Shown here in pieces: positions 8,933 through 15,724 of a stretch of DNA of 21,261 nucleotides. The stretch covers positions 1-21,261 of the forward strand of contig CAZMDA010000063.1 of the NCBI GenBank assembly GCA_964564865.1, read 5' to 3'. Below the pieces are notes generated by a model. The model had not been told where the DNA came from. It saw only the letters and a list, made by a program, of their open reading frames with translations, and searched no databases. Made by a program: the position numbers and the translations under genes. Position 1 is the stretch's first letter. Each line of letters begins with the position of its first letter. The stretch is from RBG-16-66-20 sp964564865. Lineage in GTDB: Bacteria; Pseudomonadota; Gammaproteobacteria; Burkholderiales; SG8-39.

Positions 8933-9580
8933 GTGGACCCGCTCGCCGCCTATTACGCCAAGCGCGCCTCGGAGTACGAACGCATCTATGCCAGGCCGGA
9001 GCGCCAGGCGGACCTGTCGGCGCTGCGCAAGCGCATCGGCGACCTGTTCGCCGGCCGCAGGGTGCTGGAGCTCGCCTGCGGCACCGGCTGGTGGACGCCG
9101 GTGATCGCGCTGCGCGCGGCGCAGGTCACTGCGCTCGACCTGAACGAGGAAGTCCTGGCGATCGCGCGCGCCAAGGAGCTGCCGGCGGGAAGGGTGGAGT
9201 TCGTCCAGGGCAGCGCCTTCGAGATCCCGGATTTCGGCCGCCGCCACGACGCGCTGTTCGCCGGCTTCTGGTGGTCGCATGTGCGGCTGGAGGAACTGGA
9301 CGCGTTCCTCGCCGCCGCGGCGGCGGCGGTCGCCCCGGGGTCGCTGGTCGCCTTCCTCGACAACCGTTACGTCGAGGGCTCGAGCACGCCGGTCTCGCGC
9401 CGCGATGCGCAGGGCAATACCTTCCAGCTGCGCCAGCTGGCCGACGGCAGCCGCCACGAAGTGCTGAAGAACTTCCCCGGGCCCGATGAACTCATCCAGC
9501 GCGCCTCGCGCTGCGGCGTGGACACGCACGTGGAACTGCTGGAGCACTACTGGCTGCTCAGCTTCAGGACGTCCGCATGA
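8933..9580 (+). CDS. Class I SAM-dependent methyltransferase
   Basis: This 215-residue cytoplasmic protein has a Rossmann-type SAM-binding domain. Motif I is VLELACGTGWWT (residues 44-55). The acidic residue binding the SAM ribose is Asp69 in TALDLN, and motif II/III appears around VQGSAFEIPD and DALFAGFWWSHV. The N-terminus (YYAKRASEYERIYARPERQ) resembles UbiE/Methyltransf_25-type enzymes that act on small molecules. The substrate cannot be assigned. The GTG start lies 4 bp after the ATPase stop and the 3' end overlaps the following amidohydrolase gene as ATGA, so it is embedded in the transporter-deacylase operon. That position suggests it modifies the imported substrate or one of its products, but this is inference from context only. 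Confidence 0.85.
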   Translation: MDPLAAYYAKRASEYERIYARPERQADLSALRKRIGDLFAGRRVLELACGTGWWTPVIALRAAQVTALDLNEEVLAIARAKELPAGRVEFVQGSAFEIPDFGRRHDALFAGFWWSHVRLEELDAFLAAAAAAVAPGSLVAFLDNRYVEGSSTPVSRRDAQGNTFQLRQLADGSRHEVLKNFPGPDELIQRASRCGVDTHVELLEHYWLLSFRTSA

Positions 9581-10410
9581 GCCTGCCCTACGAGATCCGC
9601 GGCCCGAAGGCGCCGGCAATCCCGCTGGTGCTGGATTCGCCGCATTCGGGAAGGCGCTTCCCGGACGACTTCGGCGCCGTGGTGAGCGAGGCCGAGTTGC
9701 GCGAAGGCGAGGATTGCTTCGTCGACGAGCTCTACGCCGCCGCGCCCGAGATGGGCGCGCCGCTGCTGGCCGCGCTCTGGCCGCGCACCTACCTCGATCC
9801 CAACCGCCACGCGGGCGACGTGGACCTCGACCTGATCGACGGCCCCTGGCCCTGGGAGTACGTGCCCAGCGGCAAGGCAAGAGTGGGCAAGGCGCTGCTG
9901 TGGCGCACGCTGGAGGACGGCCGGCCGATCTATCCGCGCCGCCTTTCGCCGGAGGCGGTGCGCGCGCGCATCGAGCGCTGCCATGCCCCGTACCATGCCG
10001 CGATCCGCGGGCTGCTGGACGCCTCGGTGAGGCAGTTCGGCAAGGTCTGGCACATCAACTGCCACTCCATGCGCGGCACCGCCGGCAAGCAGAGCGAGGA
10101 CGGGGAGGGCAACGTGCGCGCCGACTTCGTCCTCGGCGACCGCGACGGCACCACCTGCGACCCGGCGTTCACCGAACTGGTGCGCCGAACGCTCGCCGGC
10201 ATGGGCTATTCGGTCAAGGTCAACGACCCCTACAAGGGCGTGGAGCTGGTGCGCGCCTATTCGGACCCGAAGGCCGGGCGGCACAGCCTGCAGATCGAGA
10301 TCAGCAAGCGCCTGTACATGGACGAGGCCGCGCTGGCGAAGAACGCCGGCTTTGGCAGGCTGCAGAAGGACCTGACCACGCTCCTGGAGGAAATCCGCAA
10401 GGCCCTATGA
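9577..10410 (+). CDS. N-formylglutamate amidohydrolase family protein (HutG/FGase-like)
   Basis: This 277-residue protein matches the FGase family, whose best known member hydrolyses N-formyl-L-glutamate to formate and glutamate. Conserved blocks are LDSPHSGRRFP (residues 19-29), TYLDPNRHAGDVD (71-83), WHINCHSM (158-165), LGDRDGTTC (186-194), YSVKVNDPYKG (211-221) and LQIEISKRLYM (238-248). The histidines and acidic residues in these blocks are the likely metal and catalytic positions. The usual partners in histidine degradation (hutH, hutU, hutI, hutF) are absent. It sits instead between a methyltransferase and a zinc deacylase in a transporter operon, so its natural substrate may be a different N-formyl or N-acyl amino acid. 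The start and stop both overlap neighbours by 4 bp (ATGA). Confidence 0.87.
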   Translation: MSLPYEIRGPKAPAIPLVLDSPHSGRRFPDDFGAVVSEAELREGEDCFVDELYAAAPEMGAPLLAALWPRTYLDPNRHAGDVDLDLIDGPWPWEYVPSGKARVGKALLWRTLEDGRPIYPRRLSPEAVRARIERCHAPYHAAIRGLLDASVRQFGKVWHINCHSMRGTAGKQSEDGEGNVRADFVLGDRDGTTCDPAFTELVRRTLAGMGYSVKVNDPYKGVELVRAYSDPKAGRHSLQIEISKRLYMDEAALAKNAGFGRLQKDLTTLLEEIRKAL

Positions 10411-11372
10411 CCACAGACCACTATCCCGTCGAACTCTCGCCGCCCGACATCGCGCCCTGGCGCCAGGGCAACACCGGCGTCGACTACGTGCACGTGCTGG
10501 ATTCCGGCAAACCGGGGCCGACCGTCATGGTCCAGGCCCTCACCCATGGCAACGAGATCTGCGGCGCGCTGGCCGTGGACTGGCTGCTGCGGGAGAAGGT
10601 GAAGCCGGCGCGCGGCAAGCTGGCGCTCGCCTTCGCCAACGTGGAGGCGTTCGCGCGCTTCGACCGCGACGACCCGGACCGCTCGCGCTACATCGACGAG
10701 GACTACAACCGCGTCTGGGCGGACGAGGCGTTGTTCGGCAAGCGCGATTCCATCGAGCTGCGCCGTGCCCGGCAGCTGCAGCCCTTCGTGGATGCCGCGG
10801 ATTACCTGCTCGACCTGCATTCCATGCACGAGCCCTGCCGGCCGATCATGGTCTGCGGTGTGAACGAGAAAGGCGGCTCAAAGAGCGCCCTGTTCTCGCG
10901 CAGGCTGGGCGTGCCCGGCGACCTGCTCATCGACACCGGCCACCCGGCCGGATTGCGCATGATGGAGCGGGGCGGGTTCGGCGACCCGGCGAGTCCCCGC
11001 ACCGCGGTGCTGATCGAGTGCGGCCAGCATTGGGAGAAGTCCTCCGAGGCGGTGGCGAAGGACACCCTGCTGCGCTTCCTGAAGCTCACCGGGGCGGTGG
11101 AGCCCGGCTGGGCCGACGCGCGGATCACCCTGGCGCCGCCGCAGGTGCAGCGGCTGGTGCGGGTGACGGAAGCGGTGGTCGCGAAGTCCATGGGATTCAA
11201 GTTCGCCTGGCCGTTCAAGGGCTTGGAAGTGATACCGAAGGCCGGAACGGTGGTCGCGACCGACGGCGACACCGTCTGGAAGACCCCCTACGACAACTGC
11301 GTCATGGTGATGCCCTCGGTGAAGCACCTGAAACCGGGAACGACCCTCGTGCGTTTAGGTCGATATGACTGA
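10407..11372 (+). CDS. Succinylglutamate desuccinylase/aspartoacylase family zinc deacylase
   Basis: This 321-residue protein belongs to the AstE/AspA branch of the M14 metallopeptidase-like superfamily, which removes acyl groups from N-acyl amino acids. Zinc ligands are visible as His47 and Glu50 in THGNEICG and His138 in LLDLHSMHEP. The probable catalytic general base is Glu204 in VLIECGQHW. Asn101-Arg102 in DEDYNRVW corresponds to the substrate-carboxylate-binding NR pair. A C-terminal beta-rich domain follows from about residue 235. The ATG overlaps the amidohydrolase stop (ATGA). True AstE would be expected in an astCADBE arginine operon, which is not present, so the substrate here is open; N-acetyl, N-succinyl and related acyl amino acids are all possible. 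Confidence 0.85.
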   Translation: MTTDHYPVELSPPDIAPWRQGNTGVDYVHVLDSGKPGPTVMVQALTHGNEICGALAVDWLLREKVKPARGKLALAFANVEAFARFDRDDPDRSRYIDEDYNRVWADEALFGKRDSIELRRARQLQPFVDAADYLLDLHSMHEPCRPIMVCGVNEKGGSKSALFSRRLGVPGDLLIDTGHPAGLRMMERGGFGDPASPRTAVLIECGQHWEKSSEAVAKDTLLRFLKLTGAVEPGWADARITLAPPQVQRLVRVTEAVVAKSMGFKFAWPFKGLEVIPKAGTVVATDGDTVWKTPYDNCVMVMPSVKHLKPGTTLVRLGRYD

Positions 11373-11961
11373 CATGAAGCGGCTCCTTGCCCTCGCGCTC
11401 GCCTGCCTGGCGCTTCCGGCCTCGGCCCAGATCTACAAGTGGACCGACGCCCAGGGACGGGTGCACTTCTCGAACCAGGCCCCGCCACAGGGCGTCAAGG
11501 CCATCGTCGTCGATCCGAACGCGAAGGAAGTGCCGCCGGCGCCGGCCGCCGAGGGCAAGGACTGCCACACCATCCGCTGCCAGGGCGAGCGGCTGGAGGA
11601 GCGGGAGCGCCAGCGCGCGGCGCTGGAGGAAAAGGAGGCGGCGGCGCGCGCCGAGCGCGAGGCGAAGGCGCCCAAGCCCTACAAGGGCCTGTCCTTCTCC
11701 AAGTACATCAGCATCCAGCGCGGCATGAGCGAGGGCGAGCTGCTCGGCCTCGCCGGCGAGCCGGACCTGCTCTCGGACCAGGGCGTCGCGCTGGCTGCGC
11801 CCGGGGCGGTGCAGGTGGCGCCGGGCGTGCGCCGGCCGGCGCGCGCGGGGCTCTCGCTCAAGACCTGGACCTACATGCCCACCGCCTCCGATCCGTTCAC
11901 CACCACCATCACGCTGGTGGGCGGGCGGGTGTCGGAGGTCGAGCGCGTGCGCAAGTTCTAG
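11365..11961 (+). CDS. Secreted DUF4124 protein with coiled coil and BamE-like C-terminal region
   Basis: This 198-residue protein begins with a signal peptide (MTDMKRLLALALACLALPASA) and then the DUF4124 signature IYKWTDAQGRVHFSNQAPP, a short envelope domain of unknown function common in beta- and gammaproteobacteria. Residues about 75-100 are a charged heptad-like segment rich in Glu, Arg and Ala that is probably coiled coil. The C-terminal part contains SIQRGMSEGELLGLAGEPDL, which resembles the G-M-T-x-x-E-V-x-x-x-L-G-x-P segment of BamE/SmpA lipoproteins. This likeness is by eye. An in-frame alternative start at 11374 (MKRLLAL) would give 195 residues; AGGT at 11357 suits 11365. The first codons overlap the deacylase stop by 8 bp. 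Its role in that operon is unknown. Confidence 0.8.
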   Translation: MTDMKRLLALALACLALPASAQIYKWTDAQGRVHFSNQAPPQGVKAIVVDPNAKEVPPAPAAEGKDCHTIRCQGERLEERERQRAALEEKEAAARAEREAKAPKPYKGLSFSKYISIQRGMSEGELLGLAGEPDLLSDQGVALAAPGAVQVAPGVRRPARAGLSLKTWTYMPTASDPFTTTITLVGGRVSEVERVRKF

Positions 11962-11969
11962 CCGCGCCC

Positions 11970-12006
11970 CGCGCAGGGCGCGCGTTCTCTGCTACCCTGC
12001 GCGCCC
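11970..12006 (+). promoter_or_regulatory. Two mutually exclusive inverted repeats and candidate -10 before hflX
   Basis: The 46-bp gap between the DUF4124 gene and hflX holds two overlapping perfect inverted repeats. CGCGCAGGG (11970-11978) pairs with CCCTGCGCG (11995-12003), while GGGCGCGC (11976-11983) pairs with GCGCGCCC (11999-12006). Because the arms share bases, only one can form at a time. TACCCT at 11993-11998 is a candidate -10 hexamer whose transcript would start almost at the hflX ATG. Terminator, operator or attenuator functions are possible; no U-tract follows. Confidence 0.35.
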
Positions 12007-12007
12007 G

Positions 12008-13291
12008 ATGATGAAGGAAACCAGGGACAGGCCCACGCGCGCCGTCGTCGCGGCGGTCCAGCTGCCGGCCGTGAGCGACGCCGAGTTCGAGGCCTCGCTG
12101 GGCGAGCTGCGGCAGCTGGCGAAGACGCTCGGCTTCGAGGTCGTCGCCACGCTGACCCAGAAGCGCGCCCGCTTCGACCCGGCGGCCTACCTCGGCACCG
12201 GCAAGCGCGAGGAGCTGAAGGCGCTCGCCGAGGACGCCGACATGATCCTGGTCGACCACGAGATCTCGCCCTCGCAGGCGCGCAACCTGGAGAAGGAGGC
12301 CGGGCGCGAGGTGATGGACCGCACCATGGTGATCCTGGAGATCTTCCACCGCCATGCGCGTTCGCGGGCGGCACGCGCACAGGTGGAGATCGCGCGCCTG
12401 GGCTACATGGCGCCGCGCATGCGCGAGGCGGCCAAGCTGGCCGGGCCGCAGGGCCGGCAGCGCAGCGGCGTCGGCGGCCGCGGCGCCGGGGAATCGCACA
12501 CCGAGCTGGACCGGCGCAAGATCCGCGACCGCATCGCCGAGCTGCAGGAGGAGATCGTCGCCATGGATGCCGAGCGCCGTACGCGGCGGGCGCGGCGCCA
12601 GGCGAGCGAGGCGCTGGCGCGGGTGGCGCTGGTGGGCTACACCAACGCCGGCAAGTCGACCCTGATGCGCGCGCTCACCGGCAGCGACATCCTGGTCGCC
12701 GACAAGCTGTTCGCCACCCTGGACACCACGGTACGGGCGCTGCACCCGGAGGGCAAGCCGCGGGTGCTGGTGAGCGACACCGTCGGCTTCATCAAGAACC
12801 TGCCGCACGACCTGGTGGCCTCGTTCAAGTCCACGCTCGACGAGGCGCTGGAGGCCGCGCTCCTCTTGCACGTGGTGGACGCGAGCGACCCGGGCTACCG
12901 GCGCCAGCTCGAGGTGACCGACCAGGTGCTGGACGAGATCGGCGCGCAGGACGTGCCGGGCCTGCTGGTGTTCAACAAGGTCGACCGCGCCGCCGCCGGG
13001 ACCGAGGCCGCCCTGCGCGCGCTGCATCCAGGCTGCATCGTGATGAGCGCGCGCCGCGAGGACGACGTGGCCAGGCTGCGCGCGGCGATCCTCGATTTCT
13101 TCCGCAAGGACCTGGTCGAGGCGGAGCTGTTCCTGCCGTGGAGCGCGCAGCAGCTGCGCGGGGAGATCTTCGGCAGCTGCGAGGTGCTGGAGGAGCGCTC
13201 CGGGAACGAGGGCGCGACCTTCCGCGTGCGCGGCGAGGCCGGGGCGCTGGAGCGCCTGAAGCGCGCGATCGGCTTGCCTACTGCTTCCTGA
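12008..13291 (+). CDS. hflX: HflX, ribosome-associated GTPase
   Basis: HflX binds the 50S subunit and splits stalled ribosomes, especially after heat stress. The 427-residue product has the N-terminal HflX domain (residues about 25-115, with AYLGTGKREEL and LVDHEISPSQARNLE), a linker helix region (RAQVEIARLGYMAPRM, then RKIRDRIAELQEEI), and a TRAFAC-type G domain. G motifs are GYTNAGKS (210-217, P-loop), the switch I region around LFATLDTTVR, DTVGF (257-261) and NKVD (323-326). A small C-terminal domain follows. The start has two tandem ATG codons at 12008 and 12011, with no convincing Shine-Dalgarno sequence. In many bacteria hflX follows hfq, which is not the case here. The last 14 bases overlap the 3' end of msrA on the other strand. 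Confidence 0.95.
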   Translation: MMKETRDRPTRAVVAAVQLPAVSDAEFEASLGELRQLAKTLGFEVVATLTQKRARFDPAAYLGTGKREELKALAEDADMILVDHEISPSQARNLEKEAGREVMDRTMVILEIFHRHARSRAARAQVEIARLGYMAPRMREAAKLAGPQGRQRSGVGGRGAGESHTELDRRKIRDRIAELQEEIVAMDAERRTRRARRQASEALARVALVGYTNAGKSTLMRALTGSDILVADKLFATLDTTVRALHPEGKPRVLVSDTVGFIKNLPHDLVASFKSTLDEALEAALLLHVVDASDPGYRRQLEVTDQVLDEIGAQDVPGLLVFNKVDRAAAGTEAALRALHPGCIVMSARREDDVARLRAAILDFFRKDLVEAELFLPWSAQQLRGEIFGSCEVLEERSGNEGATFRVRGEAGALERLKRAIGLPTAS

Positions 13292-13871
13292 ACTTGCCCC
13301 AGAGCTGGTCCAGCCGCGCGTAGCGCCCGCAGCCCGAGACGTAGAACTGGTAGCGCGCCGGGTTCTTCTTGTAATAATCCTGGTGGTATTCCTCCGCCGG
13401 CCAGAACTGCTGCGCCTTCAGCACCGGCGTCACGATCTTCTCCCTGAAGGGCTTGTCCTTCTCCCACTTCGCCTTCGAGGCCTCGGCGAGCTTGCGCTGC
13501 TCCTCGGTGTGCCAGTAGATCCCGGGCCGGTACTGCGAGCCGCTGTCGCAGAACTGGCGCTCCATCATGGTCGGGTCGTGGTTGATCCAGAACTGCTGGA
13601 GCAGCTTCTCGTAGCTCACCTTGGCCGGGTCGTAGGTGACCTCGACCACCTCGGTGTGCCCGGTCCGGCCGGTGGAGACCTGCTCGTAGGTCGGGTTCGG
13701 CGTGCGGCCGTCCATGTAGCCGGAGACCGCCGCGGTGACGCCGGGCAGCTTCTCGAAGACCTCCTCGACGCACCAGAAGCAGCCGCCGGCGAAGGTGGCC
13801 TTGGCGAGCCCGGTCTGGGCCTGGGCGGCCGCGGGCAGCAGGAAGGCAAGGGCAAGGATGAGTCGTTTCAT
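13278..13871 (-). CDS. msrA: Peptide methionine-S-sulfoxide reductase MsrA, exported form
   Basis: MsrA reduces methionine-S-sulfoxide in proteins and free methionine. The 197-residue product contains the catalytic motif GGCFWCVEE with nucleophile Cys31, plus FPGVxxxxSGYxxG-like KLPGVTAAVSGYMDGR, TGHTEVVEV and the conserved AEEYHQDYYKKNP. Cys181 in VSGCGRY is a likely resolving cysteine and Cys108 is also present. Residues 1-18 (MKRLILALAFLLPAAAQA) form a signal peptide, so this copy is probably periplasmic, where it would need a membrane or secreted thiol donor. AGGAGA lies 6 bases upstream of the ATG. The gene follows the GNAT gene by 40 bp on the same strand and ends tail to tail with hflX. 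Confidence 0.95.
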   Translation of the reverse strand: MKRLILALAFLLPAAAQAQTGLAKATFAGGCFWCVEEVFEKLPGVTAAVSGYMDGRTPNPTYEQVSTGRTGHTEVVEVTYDPAKVSYEKLLQQFWINHDPTMMERQFCDSGSQYRPGIYWHTEEQRKLAEASKAKWEKDKPFREKIVTPVLKAQQFWPAEEYHQDYYKKNPARYQFYVSGCGRYARLDQLWGKFRKQ

Positions 13872-13911
13872 GGTGTTCTCCTGGGCCTGAGTCGCGCGCC
13901 GGCCCGTGGCA

Positions 13912-14559
13912 TTACAGGTCCTGCAGGCGCGCCTTCTGTTTGCCGGCGGCGTCGAAATTCGCCGGGTCCAGCCAGCGCTCGAAGCGGCGCTTCAGGCCCG
14001 GCCACTCCGCATCGACCATGGCGAACCACGCGGTATCGCGGTTCGCCCCCTTCACCCACATGTGCTGGCGGAACAGGCCTTCGTAGCTGAAGCCGAAGCG
14101 CCGCGCCGCGGCCTTGGAGGGCTCGTTCAGGTTGTTGCACTTCCACTCGAAGCGCCGGTAGCCGAGGTCCTCGAAGACGTGGCGCGCGGCGAGGTAGAGC
14201 GCCTCCGTGGCAACGCGGCTGCGCGCGATCGCCGGCCCCCAGAGGATGTGGCCGATCTCGATGACGCCGTGTTCCGGCGTGATGCGCATCAGCGCCTGCC
14301 GGCCGGCGACCTGGCCGGTGGCCTCGTCGATGACCGCGGAGAACAGGGGATCGTCCTTGACCGCGTTCGCCGCCACCCAGCGATGCATCTCGGCGGCGTC
14401 GGCCGGCACCGGGTCGGCGAGGTAGGCGAAGCGCTGCTCCGCGCCGGCGCCCGAGGACGCCAGGTAGAGCTCCGCGGCGTGGATGGTGGACAGCGGCTCG
14501 AGGCGCGCATAGCGCCCCTCGAGCGTGACGCGCGGCGGCTTCGGGCGGGGCAGTTGCAA
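13912..14559 (-). CDS. GNAT-family N-acetyltransferase (RimJ/RimL-like)
   Basis: This roughly 215-residue protein is a GNAT acetyltransferase of the RimJ/RimL-like Acetyltransf_3 type. It contains the beta4-alpha3 acetyl-CoA region EIGHILWGPAIARSRVATEA (residues 101-120) and the motif NLNEPSKAAARRFGFSYEG (143-161), which is highly typical of this subgroup, followed by MWVKGANRDTAWFAMVDAEW. Substrate is unknown; members act on protein N-termini, amino acids or small amines. The frame is open upstream into ppiC but has no ATG or GTG nearby. The best start is a TTG at 14559 (product MQLPRPKPPRVTLEGRYARL), 11 bp after the ppiC stop, so initiation probably relies on coupling with ppiC. msrA follows 40 bp downstream. 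Confidence 0.82.
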   Translation of the reverse strand: MQLPRPKPPRVTLEGRYARLEPLSTIHAAELYLASSGAGAEQRFAYLADPVPADAAEMHRWVAANAVKDDPLFSAVIDEATGQVAGRQALMRITPEHGVIEIGHILWGPAIARSRVATEALYLAARHVFEDLGYRRFEWKCNNLNEPSKAAARRFGFSYEGLFRQHMWVKGANRDTAWFAMVDAEWPGLKRRFERWLDPANFDAAGKQKARLQDL

Positions 14560-14570
14560 GGCCGGGAAGG

Positions 14571-15416
14571 CTACTCGACCTTCGCCTTGCCGCGCAGGTC
14601 GCGCACCAGCGTGTCGATCTTCTGCTGGGTCAGGCGCTGCTGGATCTGCGGCCGGACCTGCGCCACCGGCGGGAAGTTCACCGGGCGCACGTCGTCGAGC
14701 CGGATGATGTGGAAGCCGAAGCGGGTGCGCACCGGCACGCTGGTCATGGTGCCCTTCTCCAGCTTCACCATGGCGTCGGAGAAGGCCTTGTCGAAGGTGC
14801 CCGGCACGTTCCAGTCCAGGTCGCCGCCCCGCGGCCGGGTGCCGTCGTCCTTGGAGTTCTTCTGCGCGACCTCCTCGAACTTCGCGCCCTTGGCGATCTC
14901 GGCGATCAGCTTCTTCGCCTCGTCCTCGGTCGGCACCAGGATGTGGCGCGCGCGGTACTCCGTGGTGCCGGTCTGCGCCTTGGCGCGGTCGTACTCCTTC
15001 TGGATCTCGGCGTCGCTGACGGGGTTCTTCTGCGCCCAGTCGCGCAGGTAGGCCTGCACGATCACGGTCTGGCGCACGAACTCGAGCTCCTGCTGCAGCT
15101 CCGGCTTCTTGGTGAAGCCGCTGCGCGCGGCTTCCTGCTGGATGATCTCGCGGTTGATCAACTCCTCCTTGATCGCCGCGCGCAGCTGCTCGCTGTCGCC
15201 GACGCCCTGCTGCAGGCGCTGCTGCGCGATCAGCTCCGCGCGCTGGCGCGGGATCTGCACGCCGTTCACGGTCGCCAGCGGCCCGGTGGCGGGCGCGGCG
15301 GGCTTGGCAGCGGCCGGCGCCGGCGCCGGGGCGGGCTTGGCCGGCGCCTGGGCGGCGGCGAACGGGGCCTGGGACAGGGCGGCCGCGAGGAGCGCGCCGA
15401 GATACGCCTGCTTCAT
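14571..15416 (-). CDS. Exported parvulin-type peptidyl-prolyl cis-trans isomerase (PpiC/SurA-like)
   Basis: This 281-residue protein catalyses cis-trans isomerisation of prolyl bonds and probably chaperones envelope proteins. It starts with a signal peptide (MKQAYLGALLAAALSQAPFAAA), followed by a low-complexity Ala-Pro-Lys linker (residues about 24-46). A SurA_N-like helical domain comes next (NGVQIPRQRAELIAQQRLQQ onwards). The rotamase domain spans residues about 154-244, with ARHILVPTEDEAKKLI, a GGDLDW motif and RFGFHIIRLDD. The ATG at 15416 is chosen because GGAAG lies just upstream; an open extension to 15443 lacks support. It belongs to the widespread betaproteobacterial order yciB-bolA-ppiC, 26 bp after bolA. 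Confidence 0.92.
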   Translation of the reverse strand: MKQAYLGALLAAALSQAPFAAAQAPAKPAPAPAPAAAKPAAPATGPLATVNGVQIPRQRAELIAQQRLQQGVGDSEQLRAAIKEELINREIIQQEAARSGFTKKPELQQELEFVRQTVIVQAYLRDWAQKNPVSDAEIQKEYDRAKAQTGTTEYRARHILVPTEDEAKKLIAEIAKGAKFEEVAQKNSKDDGTRPRGGDLDWNVPGTFDKAFSDAMVKLEKGTMTSVPVRTRFGFHIIRLDDVRPVNFPPVAQVRPQIQQRLTQQKIDTLVRDLRGKAKVE

Positions 15417-15441
15417 GGTCTTCCTTTCGAATGAGGGCGAC

Positions 15442-15447
15442 ATTATG
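15442..15447 (-). promoter_or_regulatory. Candidate -10 element for ppiC
   Basis: On the minus strand CATAAT (15447 to 15442) matches the TATAAT consensus at five of six positions and overlaps the bolA stop codon (TAA, 15445-15443). A transcript from here would begin about 20 bases before the ppiC ATG, just in front of its GGAAG ribosome binding site. No convincing -35 hexamer was found, so this is a weak call; ppiC may also be read from the yciB promoter. Confidence 0.3.
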
Positions 15448-15724
15448 CGTCAACTTCACCCGGGGACCGCGCGCTGATGGCGAGCGCGTGGATCGGGTGC
15501 TGCATCAGGTCGCCGAGCGCCTGGTAGACCATGCGGTGGCGGGCGACGGTGGGCTGGCCGGCGAAGGCGGCCGACTCGATGCGCAGGCGCCAGTGCGTGT
15601 TGCCGCCGGGCGCGGCGCCGGCGTGGCCGGCGTGGCGGGCGCTCTCGTCCTCCAGCTCCAGGCGGGTGGGCGACAGGGACTGCAGGCGGCGGACGATTTC
15701 CTCGGCGACGCTATGGACGCTCAC
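15443..15724 (-). CDS. BolA family protein
   Basis: This 93-residue protein belongs to the BolA family, small proteins that pair with monothiol glutaredoxins in Fe-S and redox signalling. The family signature is clear in the second half: FAGQPTVARHRMVYQALGDL (residues 54-73) followed by HPIHALAISARSPGEV (76-91), with the RHR and invariant IHAL histidines present. The N-terminal helix reads VAEEIVRRLQSLSPTRLELE, then a His/Gly-rich loop HAGHAGAAPGG. The start is a GTG at 15724 that overlaps the yciB stop by 4 bp (GTGA), so translation is probably coupled. Gene order yciB-bolA-ppiC is conserved in betaproteobacteria. Confidence 0.9.
   Translation of the reverse strand: MSVHSVAEEIVRRLQSLSPTRLELEDESARHAGHAGAAPGGNTHWRLRIESAAFAGQPTVARHRMVYQALGDLMQHPIHALAISARSPGEVDA

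Noticed and set aside
9486..10406. Apparent N-terminal extension of the zinc deacylase
   Set aside because: It overlaps the amidohydrolase gene out of frame; ATG 10407 in an ATGA overlap yields a normal-length AstE/AspA-type protein.
9577..10410. Annotation as the histidine-degradation enzyme hutG
   Set aside because: No other hut gene is present and the operon context is a transporter with another deacylase, so only the family name is supported.
10407..11372. Annotation as true succinylglutamate desuccinylase astE
   Set aside because: The motifs define only the broader deacylase family, and none of the other arginine succinyltransferase pathway genes is nearby.
13872..13911. A possible terminator between the GNAT gene and msrA (GGGCC with GGCCC)
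   Set aside because: Only a 5-bp stem with a 13-base loop and no U-tract; expected by chance at this GC content.
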